Positions 17,330 through 24,160 of a DNA stretch of 64,000 bases are shown in pieces; the first letter of the stretch is position 1, and each line of letters opens with the position of its first letter. The notes under the pieces are model-generated. The model was not told the DNA's origin and made no database searches. It saw only the letters and a list, made by a program, of their open reading frames with translations. This stretch comes from an uncultured Lachnospiraceae bacterium (GTDB lineage: Bacteria; Bacillota; Clostridia; Lachnospirales; Lachnospiraceae), in contig CAMXQE010000008.1 in the NCBI GenBank assembly GCA_947246015.1, forward strand, positions 40,306 to 104,305, in the 5' to 3' direction. The position numbers and the translations under genes are program-made.

Positions 17330-20110
17330 ATGGAATTATATATTACGGAATTATCCAAATATGTCATTAATCTTCTGATGGCATTATATGCGTATGAATC
17401 CTTTGCGGTATTCCGCTGTAAGGAGGAAGAACGCAGGAATGGAATTTATACAAGACAGAATCTGCTGATGCTGTTTATCCATTTTTCCTGTTTTATGGTC
17501 ATCTGCTTTGAAACAGGGGATATGAGTTACCTGTTTTTCTATGCATTCCAGCAGGCCGTACTGTTTGCCACGGCGGTACTGTTCCATATGATTTATCCGC
17601 GGGCAAACCGGCTGATAATCAACAATATGTGTATGCTGCTGAGCATCGGCTTCGTTATGTTGACCAGACTTTCTTATGAGAGGGCGGTAAAGCAGTTTAT
17701 CATCGTGGCATTTTCCATTGCGGTAGCCATGATTATTCCGTTTTTCGTGCATAAGCTGAAATTCTTAAAGAAGCTTACATGGGTTTATGCATTTGCGGGG
17801 ATTGCGGCGCTGGCTGTGGTGCTGATATTGGGGAGTTATACTTACGGTTCGAAGATTTCGTATTCCATTGGCGGTATAACATTCCAGCCTTCGGAGTTTG
17901 TGAAGATTATTTTTGTATTTTTCATTGCCGGCGCACTGTGTGAGTCCACATCGTTTTTGCAGGTGCTCCTTACGGCTGTCGCAGCAGGCGTCCATGTGGT
18001 CATACTGGTGGTTTCCAAAGATTTGGGAAGCGCACTGATTTTCTTTGTGGTTTATGTGCTGATGGTATTCGTGGCAACGAAGAATCCGCTCTATCTGCTG
18101 GCAGGGGCAGGGGGCGGTTCGGCGGCTGCAGTCATTGCCTATAAGCTGTTTGGACATGTTCAGGTGCGCGTGCAGGCATGGAGGGATCCATGGAGTGAAA
18201 TCGATGCAGGCGGATATCAGATTACCCAGTCACTATTTGCCATCAGCAGCGGCGGTTGGTTTGGCCTTGGCCTGTTTGAAGGAACGCCGCAGTCCATTCC
18301 GTTCGTGGAGGCTGATTTTATTTTTTCCGCCATTGCGGAAGAATTGGGAATTGTCTTTGCCATGTGCCTGATACTGGTCTGTCTCAGCTGTTTCATTATG
18401 TTCATGGATATTTCCATGAAACTGAACGACCGTTTTTACAGGCTGATTGCTTTTGGCCTGGGCGTGACTTATATTTTCCAGGTATTCCTTACCATTGGCG
18501 GAGGCAGCAAATTCATCCCTTTAACCGGCGTAACGCTGCCGTTAATCAGCTATGGGGGCAGTTCCGTGCTGACGACGCTGATTATGTTTGCGGTCGTTGC
18601 GGGACTGTGCATGGTCAGAAACGATGAAGAGATGGAAGAACGGCAGGAGCGGCAGGCAGTAAAAGGCCGTAAGAGAAAGAGAACGGTAAAGAACGAACAA
18701 AGGGAAAGGAAAGAAAGTACAGCGGTGACTTACCTTTTTACCTTTGTATTTCTTGGCATGATGGTTTATATCTGCCAGTACTCCATGGTTCACAGACAGG
18801 AACTGCTGAATAACAGTTATAATGGCAGGCAGCAGCTGCTGACAGCGAAAAATACGCGCGGAACGATTTATGCAGGAAACGGGGAAGTGCTGGCGCGGAC
18901 TGTTGCGGACAGCGAAGGCGGTGAAATACGTGAGTATCCTTATGAAAATCTGTTTGCCCATGCAATCGGCTATGCAACCCATGGAAGGGCGGGAGTAGAG
19001 GCATTGGGAAACTATTATCTGATACAGTCCAATGCCCCTTTGTCAGAAAAGGTGTCGGATGAAGTGGCAGGCATGAAGTATGCGGGAGATGATATATATA
19101 CGACTTTGGATGTGGGATTGCAGGAGGTGGCCTATAAAGCCATGGGAGTCTACAGAGGAGCTGTTATCGTATCGGAGACATCCACGGGAAGGATACTGGC
19201 GATGGTGTCCAAACCGGATTTTAATCCGAATGGAATAGAGGATATATGGGATGAACTGGTGGAAGATAATGAAAGCGGTACTTTATTGAACAGGGTAACG
19301 CAGGGGATGTATCCGCCCGGTTCTACTTTCAAGATTGTCACGGCATTGGAATACATCAGGGAAAATCCCGATACCTATCAGGATTATAATTTTTATTGCA
19401 GCGGAAGTTATTCTGACGGTGCGGACCGGATTAACTGTTATCACGGACAGAGTCATGGGCAGGAGGATTTCGCCAGGGCATTTGCCAAATCCTGCAATTC
19501 CGCTTTCGCCGATATCGGAGTGCAGCTGGATAAAGAGAAATTTCAGGATACACTGGATGAACTTTTGTTTAACGGGGAACTGCCGCTGAATTTAAATTAT
19601 AATAAAAGCCGTATCGATGTGAGGCCGGATTCTTCCAATGCAGAAATGATGCAGCTGGCCATCGGGCAGGGTACAACCGGAATGTCGCCAATCCATCTGA
19701 ATATGATTACCAATGCCATTGCAAATGAAGGACTGCTGGCAACCCCTTATCTGATTGACCGGGTGGAAAACAGCGTTGGTACAGTTATAAAGCAGTTTTC
19801 ATCGTCCGCCGACAAAAAGCTGATGACAAAGGAAGAGGCGGCAGCCCTGAAAGCGCTGATGCAGGGAGTAGTGGAAGAGGGAACGGCGAGCCGTCTGAAA
19901 GGACTTTCCTATACCGCAGCAGGAAAAACCGGCTCGGCGGAATACAGCAATGTGAAAGAAGAGTCACATGCATGGTTTACCGGATTTGCCCCTGCGGAGG
20001 AGCCGGAAATCAGTGTCACCATCATTATTGAAGGGGCCGGTTCCGGAGGGGATTACGCAGTGCCGATAGCCAAGAGGATTTTCGATGCTTATTTCGGGGT
20101 GTCAGGGTGA
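17330..20110 (+). CDS. SEDS glycosyltransferase (FtsW/RodA) fused to a class B penicillin-binding protein
   Basis: A single 926-residue frame joins both halves of a peptidoglycan synthase. Residues 1-430 are a SEDS polymerase with about ten membrane helices; seen are FQPSEFVKI (185-193), SKDLGSALIFF (229-239), the invariant acid D329 in EADFIFSAIAEE, and PLTGVTLPLISYGGSS (397-412). A basic linker (432-462) leads to one more helix (466-484) and a short class B PBP most like PbpA (NTRGTIYAGNGEVLA, 508-522). Transpeptidase motifs are STFK with S665, SCN at 721-723 and KTGSAE at 866-871. No frameshift or stop interrupts the join. It should polymerise and cross-link glycan in one chain, for elongation, division or sporulation. 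Confidence 0.93.
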   Translation: MELYITELSKYVINLLMALYAYESFAVFRCKEEERRNGIYTRQNLLMLFIHFSCFMVICFETGDMSYLFFYAFQQAVLFATAVLFHMIYPRANRLIINNMCMLLSIGFVMLTRLSYERAVKQFIIVAFSIAVAMIIPFFVHKLKFLKKLTWVYAFAGIAALAVVLILGSYTYGSKISYSIGGITFQPSEFVKIIFVFFIAGALCESTSFLQVLLTAVAAGVHVVILVVSKDLGSALIFFVVYVLMVFVATKNPLYLLAGAGGGSAAAVIAYKLFGHVQVRVQAWRDPWSEIDAGGYQITQSLFAISSGGWFGLGLFEGTPQSIPFVEADFIFSAIAEELGIVFAMCLILVCLSCFIMFMDISMKLNDRFYRLIAFGLGVTYIFQVFLTIGGGSKFIPLTGVTLPLISYGGSSVLTTLIMFAVVAGLCMVRNDEEMEERQERQAVKGRKRKRTVKNEQRERKESTAVTYLFTFVFLGMMVYICQYSMVHRQELLNNSYNGRQQLLTAKNTRGTIYAGNGEVLARTVADSEGGEIREYPYENLFAHAIGYATHGRAGVEALGNYYLIQSNAPLSEKVSDEVAGMKYAGDDIYTTLDVGLQEVAYKAMGVYRGAVIVSETSTGRILAMVSKPDFNPNGIEDIWDELVEDNESGTLLNRVTQGMYPPGSTFKIVTALEYIRENPDTYQDYNFYCSGSYSDGADRINCYHGQSHGQEDFARAFAKSCNSAFADIGVQLDKEKFQDTLDELLFNGELPLNLNYNKSRIDVRPDSSNAEMMQLAIGQGTTGMSPIHLNMITNAIANEGLLATPYLIDRVENSVGTVIKQFSSSADKKLMTKEEAAALKALMQGVVEEGTASRLKGLSYTAAGKTGSAEYSNVKEESHAWFTGFAPAEEPEISVTIIIEGAGSGGDYAVPIAKRIFDAYFGVSG

Positions 20111-20139
20111 AGAATCTTTCAGGAAAGTCGATATTGCTA

Positions 20140-20167
20140 TTGGAATTACCGGAAAGTATGTTATAAT
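20140..20167 (+). promoter_or_regulatory. Promoter before the conserved hypothetical gene
   Basis: TTGGAA (20140-20145), 16-base spacer, extended -10 TGtTATAAT (TATAAT 20162-20167). It lies inside the longer reading of the following frame and so supports ATG 20208 as start. Confidence 0.65.
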
Positions 20168-20207
20168 AGTAGGCAATGGACGGAAAGCGGGGCTGCAGAA
20201 GAGTGAT

Positions 20208-20519
20208 ATGAGGTTTTATAAGAATCTTTATGTCGGGGAAAGTATTAAAAAACCCAATAAGGTAAAATGGAAACTGCGTCATAATGCGGGGCAGTTTCAG
20301 GTATATGTGATAGCTCTTGCAAGCGGGACAGACCAGCTTGAAATATACCACTGTGCCTTTTTGCAGCAGAAATATTACAAAGTTCATCCGCCCTATATTA
20401 TCGGGATTGCCGGCGGATATGAAGAAGCGGTGGAGATGGTAGTGGAGATGACAAAGGCTGCCATGAGGGAAACAGGCAGGCCGGATTTGAAGAAATATTT
20501 GTTTCCGGAAGATGAGTAA
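20208..20519 (+). CDS. Conserved hypothetical protein
   Basis: 103 residues, soluble, basic, no recognised domain. It starts MRFYKNLYVGESIKKP and contains an aliphatic beta-strand stretch (FQVYVIALASGTDQLEIYHC, about 28-47) and a C-terminal helix (EEAVEMVVEMTKAAM). I have an impression of similar short proteins in other Lachnospiraceae but cannot name a family. ATG 20208 is chosen because the promoter with TATAAT at 20162 lies upstream of it; the frame is open back to 20085. DUF2953 follows after nine bases, so this is the first gene of the unit with DUF2953 and gerW. Confidence 0.65.
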   Translation: MRFYKNLYVGESIKKPNKVKWKLRHNAGQFQVYVIALASGTDQLEIYHCAFLQQKYYKVHPPYIIGIAGGYEEAVEMVVEMTKAAMRETGRPDLKKYLFPEDE

Positions 20520-20528
20520 GAGGTAGAT

Positions 20529-21644
20529 ATGCTGCACATATTATTATTGATATTAAAAATAATAGGAATCGTTCTGGCAGCTTTGCTCGGTGTTGCAGTG
20601 CTTGTATTGCTCTGTGTTCTGTTCGTCCCTGTCCGGTACCGTATAGAGGCGGAAGGAAAACCGGGAGGGGAGCAGCCTGTGCGTGCGGCGATAAAAGTCA
20701 GCTGGCTGCTTCATATTATAAATGTGATGTTTGCCTATCCGGAAGCAGCCTGTATCAGAGTCCGGGTGTTTTGCTTTACAGTGTTTGATTCTTCCGGAAA
20801 AAAGAAAGTGGAAAAAAAAGCGGAAGGAAAAAGAAAAGGAAAAAGAAAGCAGGGGCGGCCGCCCAAAAAGGACGGGGAGGAACCAGCGCAGAGAACGGAA
20901 AAACCGGAGAACGCAGAAAAAACGGAAAGAAAAAGTGCGGAAGAGTATACGGAAAAACGGACCGAAATAAAGACGGTGACAGAGGAACGTTCAGCGGCCG
21001 GTGATGTAGAAACAGATATAGAATATAATAACCACGCGGTAAAGAACGGAGAAAGCGGGGGCTGGATTGAAAAGATCACAGGAACCGGAGAAAAGACGGA
21101 GGAAGCCGAACCGGAAGAAGAAACAGGTTTCGAAAAAGAACCAAAGGCTTTTTACAGGAAAATAAAGGCGTTCTTTCTGGCAGTAAAACGGTGTTTCGGT
21201 CAGTTTATTGCAGCTTTGAAAAATATAGAGTACACAATAAGAAAAATTTGTGATAAGATAAAGAAGATTATTAAAAATATCCAATATTATACAGAAGTGT
21301 TGAAGAGCGAAACGTTCCGCGGCGCATGGGCGGTTTCTAAAAAGCAGTTATTGCGGGTGCTCAGAATGCTGAGACCGCAGGTCTGCAGGATAAACGTGTC
21401 TGCAGGAACGGGGGACCCGGCAGGGACGGGACAGCTGCTTGCTTTTTATGGGATACTGTATCCCTTTATCGGGAACTATGTTTCCGTGGAAGCGGATTTT
21501 GAGAACAAAGTGATGGAAGGCGATTTGTTTATAAAAGGCAGAATAAGGATATTTGTATTTTTGCTTGCAGCTTTTCAGTTATTTATTAATAAAAATATAA
21601 GACGTTTATTGAAAATGTTAAAAAGTCCGGCGGCGGAACTATAA
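20529..21644 (+). CDS. DUF2953 membrane protein (YtfI-like)
   Basis: 371 residues. An N-terminal membrane helix (about 3-33) precedes the first conserved block (VPVRYRIEAEGKP); the second block (KKQLLRVLRMLRPQVCRINVSAG, then DPAGTGQLLAFYGILYPFI) is the DUF2953 core, ending in a hydrophobic segment. From about residue 95 to 220 runs a Lys/Glu-rich low-complexity linker (KKAEGKRKGKRKQGRPPKK, then repeated EKTE). In B. subtilis the homologue ytfI is next to ytfJ (gerW) as here, and a role in spores is inferred from that. ATG 20529 has GAGGT upstream. Confidence 0.85.
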   Translation: MLHILLLILKIIGIVLAALLGVAVLVLLCVLFVPVRYRIEAEGKPGGEQPVRAAIKVSWLLHIINVMFAYPEAACIRVRVFCFTVFDSSGKKKVEKKAEGKRKGKRKQGRPPKKDGEEPAQRTEKPENAEKTERKSAEEYTEKRTEIKTVTEERSAAGDVETDIEYNNHAVKNGESGGWIEKITGTGEKTEEAEPEEETGFEKEPKAFYRKIKAFFLAVKRCFGQFIAALKNIEYTIRKICDKIKKIIKNIQYYTEVLKSETFRGAWAVSKKQLLRVLRMLRPQVCRINVSAGTGDPAGTGQLLAFYGILYPFIGNYVSVEADFENKVMEGDLFIKGRIRIFVFLLAAFQLFINKNIRRLLKMLKSPAAEL

Positions 21645-21661
21645 AAAAGGAGGATGTATAA

Positions 21662-22060
21662 ATGGCAGAAAATAATTTTTCGGGAGTAATAGAATCTCTG
21701 ATGAAGGGGATGAACGGTGTGCTGTCTACGAAAACAGTGGTGGGCGAGGCGACACAGGTAGGCGATACCATTATTCTGCCTTTGGTGGATGTGAGTTTCG
21801 GCGTAGGCGCCGGAGCAAGTTCGGCGGATAAGAAGAGCGGCGGTGCAGGCGGATTCAGCGGCAAGATGACTCCCAGCGCAGTGCTCGTGATTAAGAACGG
21901 CACGACGAAACTGGTGAATATCAAGAATCAGGATACGATGACGAAAGTTTTGGATATGATTCCCGAACTGGTGGATAAATTTACCAAATCGGAGGAAAAA
22001 GAGGAGATGCTGGACGATGAGACGGCGGTAGATATCGCTTTTCCAGAAGAAAAGGAGTAA
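21662..22060 (+). CDS. gerW: GerW family sporulation protein
   Basis: 132 residues of the YtfJ/GerW family, a spore protein needed for germination with L-alanine in B. subtilis. Conserved features are the N-terminal helix (FSGVIESLMKGMNGVLSTKTVVG), VGDTIILPLVDVSFGVGAG and the C-terminal PSAVLVIKNGTTKLVNI. The Gly/Ser/Lys-rich insert between the two strands (SADKKSGGAGGFSG) is common in the family. AAGGAGG lies eight bases before ATG 21662. It shows that the host belongs to a sporulating lineage. Confidence 0.93.
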   Translation: MAENNFSGVIESLMKGMNGVLSTKTVVGEATQVGDTIILPLVDVSFGVGAGASSADKKSGGAGGFSGKMTPSAVLVIKNGTTKLVNIKNQDTMTKVLDMIPELVDKFTKSEEKEEMLDDETAVDIAFPEEKE

Positions 22061-22129
22061 AAAAGAGGTATTTATTGTGAATTAACTGCATAGAATAGAA
22101 GAAAAGAAGTATAAGTGGAGACGGGATGC

Positions 22130-22270
22130 ATGAAAAAAATGATTGGATTTATCGCTTTTTGGATTGCGGTAGGCATGCTGCTTATGCTTTTTTTTACAAG
22201 CCGGCTCGTAGGATTGGTTATTTGTGCCCTGTTATTACTGATTGGCTATAATTTTTATTATTGCGGATGA
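22130..22270 (+). CDS. Small membrane protein, 46 residues
   Basis: ATG 22130 to TGA 22268-22270. Reads MKKMIGFIAFWIAVGMLL, a short polar turn (FFTSRLVG), a second hydrophobic stretch (LVICALLLLIGYNF) and ends YYCG: two membrane helices joined by a tight turn, positive inside at the N-terminus. GGAG at 22117-22120 is nine bases before the ATG. It lies 69 bases after gerW in the same direction. No family is recognised; similar tiny two-helix proteins are common near sporulation genes. Confidence 0.6.
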   Translation: MKKMIGFIAFWIAVGMLLMLFFTSRLVGLVICALLLLIGYNFYYCG

Positions 22271-22362
22271 CTGCTGGTTGATTTTCAGGGGGGATAAATA
22301 AGGGCCGGAGAAGGGAAGGAACGAAATTTGTTTTGGAACGGAATTCGGAGTGAGTGGTAAAG

Positions 22363-23229
22363 ATGGAAAATGTTGTGATGAAAAAAGAAATTGTGTGGAA
22401 CGAAGTCATGCAGAATGAAACACCGGACAAAGCGATAAGCGGAAAAATAACAACCGGAAAAGAAAGGATTCGAAAAGAGCTGGAAGCCAACGGAAGGGAA
22501 AGCATCCGGAAAGAACTGGAGGAAGAAGAACGCATACAGAGACAGAAGGAAGCAGAAAGAGCGGAATACAGTGCAGAAACGGGAATACCGGGCGGACAGG
22601 AGACTTCCGGCAGGGAAAGCGGAGGAGCTGAAGCGGGTGTGGACAAGCTGCAGCAGGAGACATCTCCGGAAGCGGACAAGCCGGAAAAGAAAGAAGATAC
22701 AGCTATCCGTCTGGAAGAACGGGAAGCAAAACTAAAGGAGCTGGAAGAACGGCTGCTTCAGGAGAATATACGCTCGGAAGAGATGCGCAGGGAAGCGGAA
22801 GAGATACAGGCGCAGTTAGAGCAGGACAGAAAGCAGTTTGCAGAATATGTAAAAATGAAAGAAGTCAGTCTGGAGACAGACCGCAAACGTTTGGAACAGG
22901 AAAACCGTTTTTTTGACCAGAAGATGAAAATTCTTCAGGGTGGTTTCGAACAGTTGGAAGAGGACAGGCGGAGCTTTCAGAAGGAAAAGGATAAATTTGA
23001 TGCCTGTAAGGAAGTTTACACCGAAAAGCAGGATGTTTTTGCACGTTACGAAATGACGGAAATGCTGTTCCGCGGTGTGAACAGTTTCCTCGCTTTAAAA
23101 AAGCGGTATAAGGATTTAATCAAGATGTTCCACCCCGACAATGTGGCGGGAGACCAGGAGATGGTGCAGCTGATTAACCGGGAATATGAAGAACTGAAGA
23201 AAGCTTATGAAGTTGGGATGCAGGCATGA
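22363..23229 (+). CDS. Coiled-coil protein with C-terminal J-like HPD domain
   Basis: 288 residues. Residues 1-110 are charged and low in complexity; about 110-220 form a long Glu/Lys/Gln-rich coiled coil (EEREAKLKELEERLLQE, AEEIQAQLEQDRKQFAEY); about 240-285 look like the core of a J domain: a helix KKRYKDLIKMF, the HPD tripeptide in FHPDNVAG, and a helix QEMVQLINREYEELKKAYE. HPD is the DnaK-activating motif, so the protein may recruit DnaK through its C-terminus, in contrast to most J proteins where the domain is N-terminal. GTG 22354 is an alternative start. A perfect hairpin overlaps the stop codon. Confidence 0.7.
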   Translation: MENVVMKKEIVWNEVMQNETPDKAISGKITTGKERIRKELEANGRESIRKELEEEERIQRQKEAERAEYSAETGIPGGQETSGRESGGAEAGVDKLQQETSPEADKPEKKEDTAIRLEEREAKLKELEERLLQENIRSEEMRREAEEIQAQLEQDRKQFAEYVKMKEVSLETDRKRLEQENRFFDQKMKILQGGFEQLEEDRRSFQKEKDKFDACKEVYTEKQDVFARYEMTEMLFRGVNSFLALKKRYKDLIKMFHPDNVAGDQEMVQLINREYEELKKAYEVGMQA

Positions 23230-23244
23230 CAGACGTCATGCCTG
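23221..23244 (+). repeat. Perfect 10-bp hairpin across a stop codon
   Basis: CAGGCATGAC (23221-23230) and GTCATGCCTG (23235-23244) with loop AGAC. It includes the TGA of the preceding gene and is not followed by T, so it is not a terminator; it may protect the 3' end or mark the left end of the repeat element that follows. Confidence 0.75.
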
Positions 23245-23255
23245 TACGCACTACT

Positions 23256-23350
23256 GTGCAATCGAGTAGGGAAGATTTATCGCCCCTACTCGCTGCGCGG
23301 GGCGCACGCTGCTTTAGCAGCAAATTCCTTTGTGCGCCCCTGTGCATAAA
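23256..23350 (+). repeat. Structured intergenic repeat, copy 1
   Basis: About 95 bases shared with 25868-25960. It begins GTGCAATCG and ends TGTGCATAAA. Stem B: CGAGTAGGG (23263-23271) with CCCTACTCG (23284-23292). Stem C: GGGGCGCAC (23299-23307) with GTGCGCCCC (23332-23340), extended by GCGC (23295-23298) with GTGC (23342-23345). Inside C a small hairpin GCTGCT/AGCAGC (23308-23321) and the conserved AAATTCCTTT. An intrinsic terminator follows directly. Could be a REP/MITE-like element or a noncoding RNA 3' module. Confidence 0.75.
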
Positions 23351-23377
23351 AAAAACAGCCGTAACGACTGTTTTTTA
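23348..23377. terminator. Bidirectional intrinsic terminator
   Basis: AAAAAACAG (23350-23358) pairs with CTGTTTTTT (23368-23376); an inner CG/CG pair closes a TAA loop. A run on one side and T run on the other serve the + strand coiled-coil gene and the - strand rpmB, which converge here. Confidence 0.85.
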
Positions 23378-23413
23378 TTTTCTGTCCAATTTGTCAAATT
23401 GCCGTTCTGGCTG

Positions 23414-23599
23414 TTAAGCTCTTTCCACTTTGCCGGATCTTAAGCAGCTTGTGCATACATGCATCCTTTTAGCGCCGCCGTTTACCTTGCATTTTACTCT
23501 TTTCACATTTGAGTGCCAAATTCTATTCGTTTTTCTATTGGAATGGCTTACGTTGTTACCAAAATGAACGCCTTTACCACAAATATCACACTTTGCCAT
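23414..23599 (-). CDS. rpmB: 50S ribosomal protein L28
   Basis: 61 residues, full length. It starts MAKCDICGKGVHFGNNVSHS and keeps two CxxC pairs (C4/C7 and C49/C52 in HVCTSCLRSG), the zinc-binding form of L28 typical of Clostridia. AGGAGG lies at normal distance on the - strand. Its divergent neighbour is the Asp23 gene, the same arrangement as rpmB-yloU in B. subtilis. A promoter is visible upstream and a shared terminator downstream. Confidence 0.97.
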   Translation of the reverse strand: MAKCDICGKGVHFGNNVSHSNRKTNRIWHSNVKRVKCKVNGGAKRMHVCTSCLRSGKVERA

Positions 23600-23637
23600 C
23601 TTTGCACCTCCTCGAATTTTATACTCACAACATTTGT

Positions 23638-23666
23638 ATAATAGCAGAAAAAGTCATATAATGCAA
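23638..23666 (-). promoter_or_regulatory. rpmB promoter
   Basis: On the - strand TTGCAT (complement of 23661-23666), 17-base spacer, TATTAT (complement of 23638-23643), about 40 bases before the rpmB start. Confidence 0.7.
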
Positions 23667-23716
23667 GCAAAATTTTTATACATTGGAAAAATCTTTCAGT
23701 ATTTCAATTATATTTC

Positions 23717-23745
23717 TTGTTTCTTTCGATAAGAGCGGTTATAAT
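23717..23745 (+). promoter_or_regulatory. Promoter of the Asp23-fakA unit
   Basis: TTGTTT (23717-23722), 17-base spacer, TATAAT (23740-23745); AAGGAGG and ATG 23788 follow. Confidence 0.75.
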
Positions 23746-23787
23746 ATCCTATATATGTTGGAAAGAATAAGGTTAAGGAGGTAAGAT

Positions 23788-24147
23788 ATGAGAGCATCTT
23801 CTATGGATACCCATATGGGAAATATAGCGATTGACACCGAAGTAATTGCACAATACGCCGGAGCGGTTGCCATGGAATGTTTCGGAATCGTCGGTATGGC
23901 CGGAGTGAATATGAAAGACGGACTGGTGAAACTGCTTAAGATGGACAGCATGACAAGAGGAATCAGAGTGACCATAAAAGGTCATAAGCTGACGCTGGAT
24001 TTCCATGTGATTGTCGCATACGGTGTAGGAATTCTCGCGGTATCGGATAATCTGATTAGTAACGTGAAGTATAAGGTGGAAGAATTTACGGGAATTGAAA
24101 TTGAGAAAATCAACATCTTTGTTGAAGGTGTAAGAGTGATTGATTAA
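23788..24147 (+). CDS. Asp23/Gls24 family envelope stress protein
   Basis: 119 residues of the Asp23 family (YloU in B. subtilis). It has the family pattern GNIAIDTEVIAQYAGAVAME near the N-terminus, CFGIVGMAGVN, and the strand LDFHVIVAYGVGILAVSDNL. Such proteins attach to membrane anchors or act with the fatty-acid kinase; gene order with fakA is conserved across Firmicutes. AAGGAGG is seven bases before ATG 23788, and the TAA is followed within 14 bases by the fakA start, so translation of the two is coupled. Confidence 0.93.
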   Translation: MRASSMDTHMGNIAIDTEVIAQYAGAVAMECFGIVGMAGVNMKDGLVKLLKMDSMTRGIRVTIKGHKLTLDFHVIVAYGVGILAVSDNLISNVKYKVEEFTGIEIEKINIFVEGVRVID

Positions 24148-24160
24148 GGAGGATTTTGTT

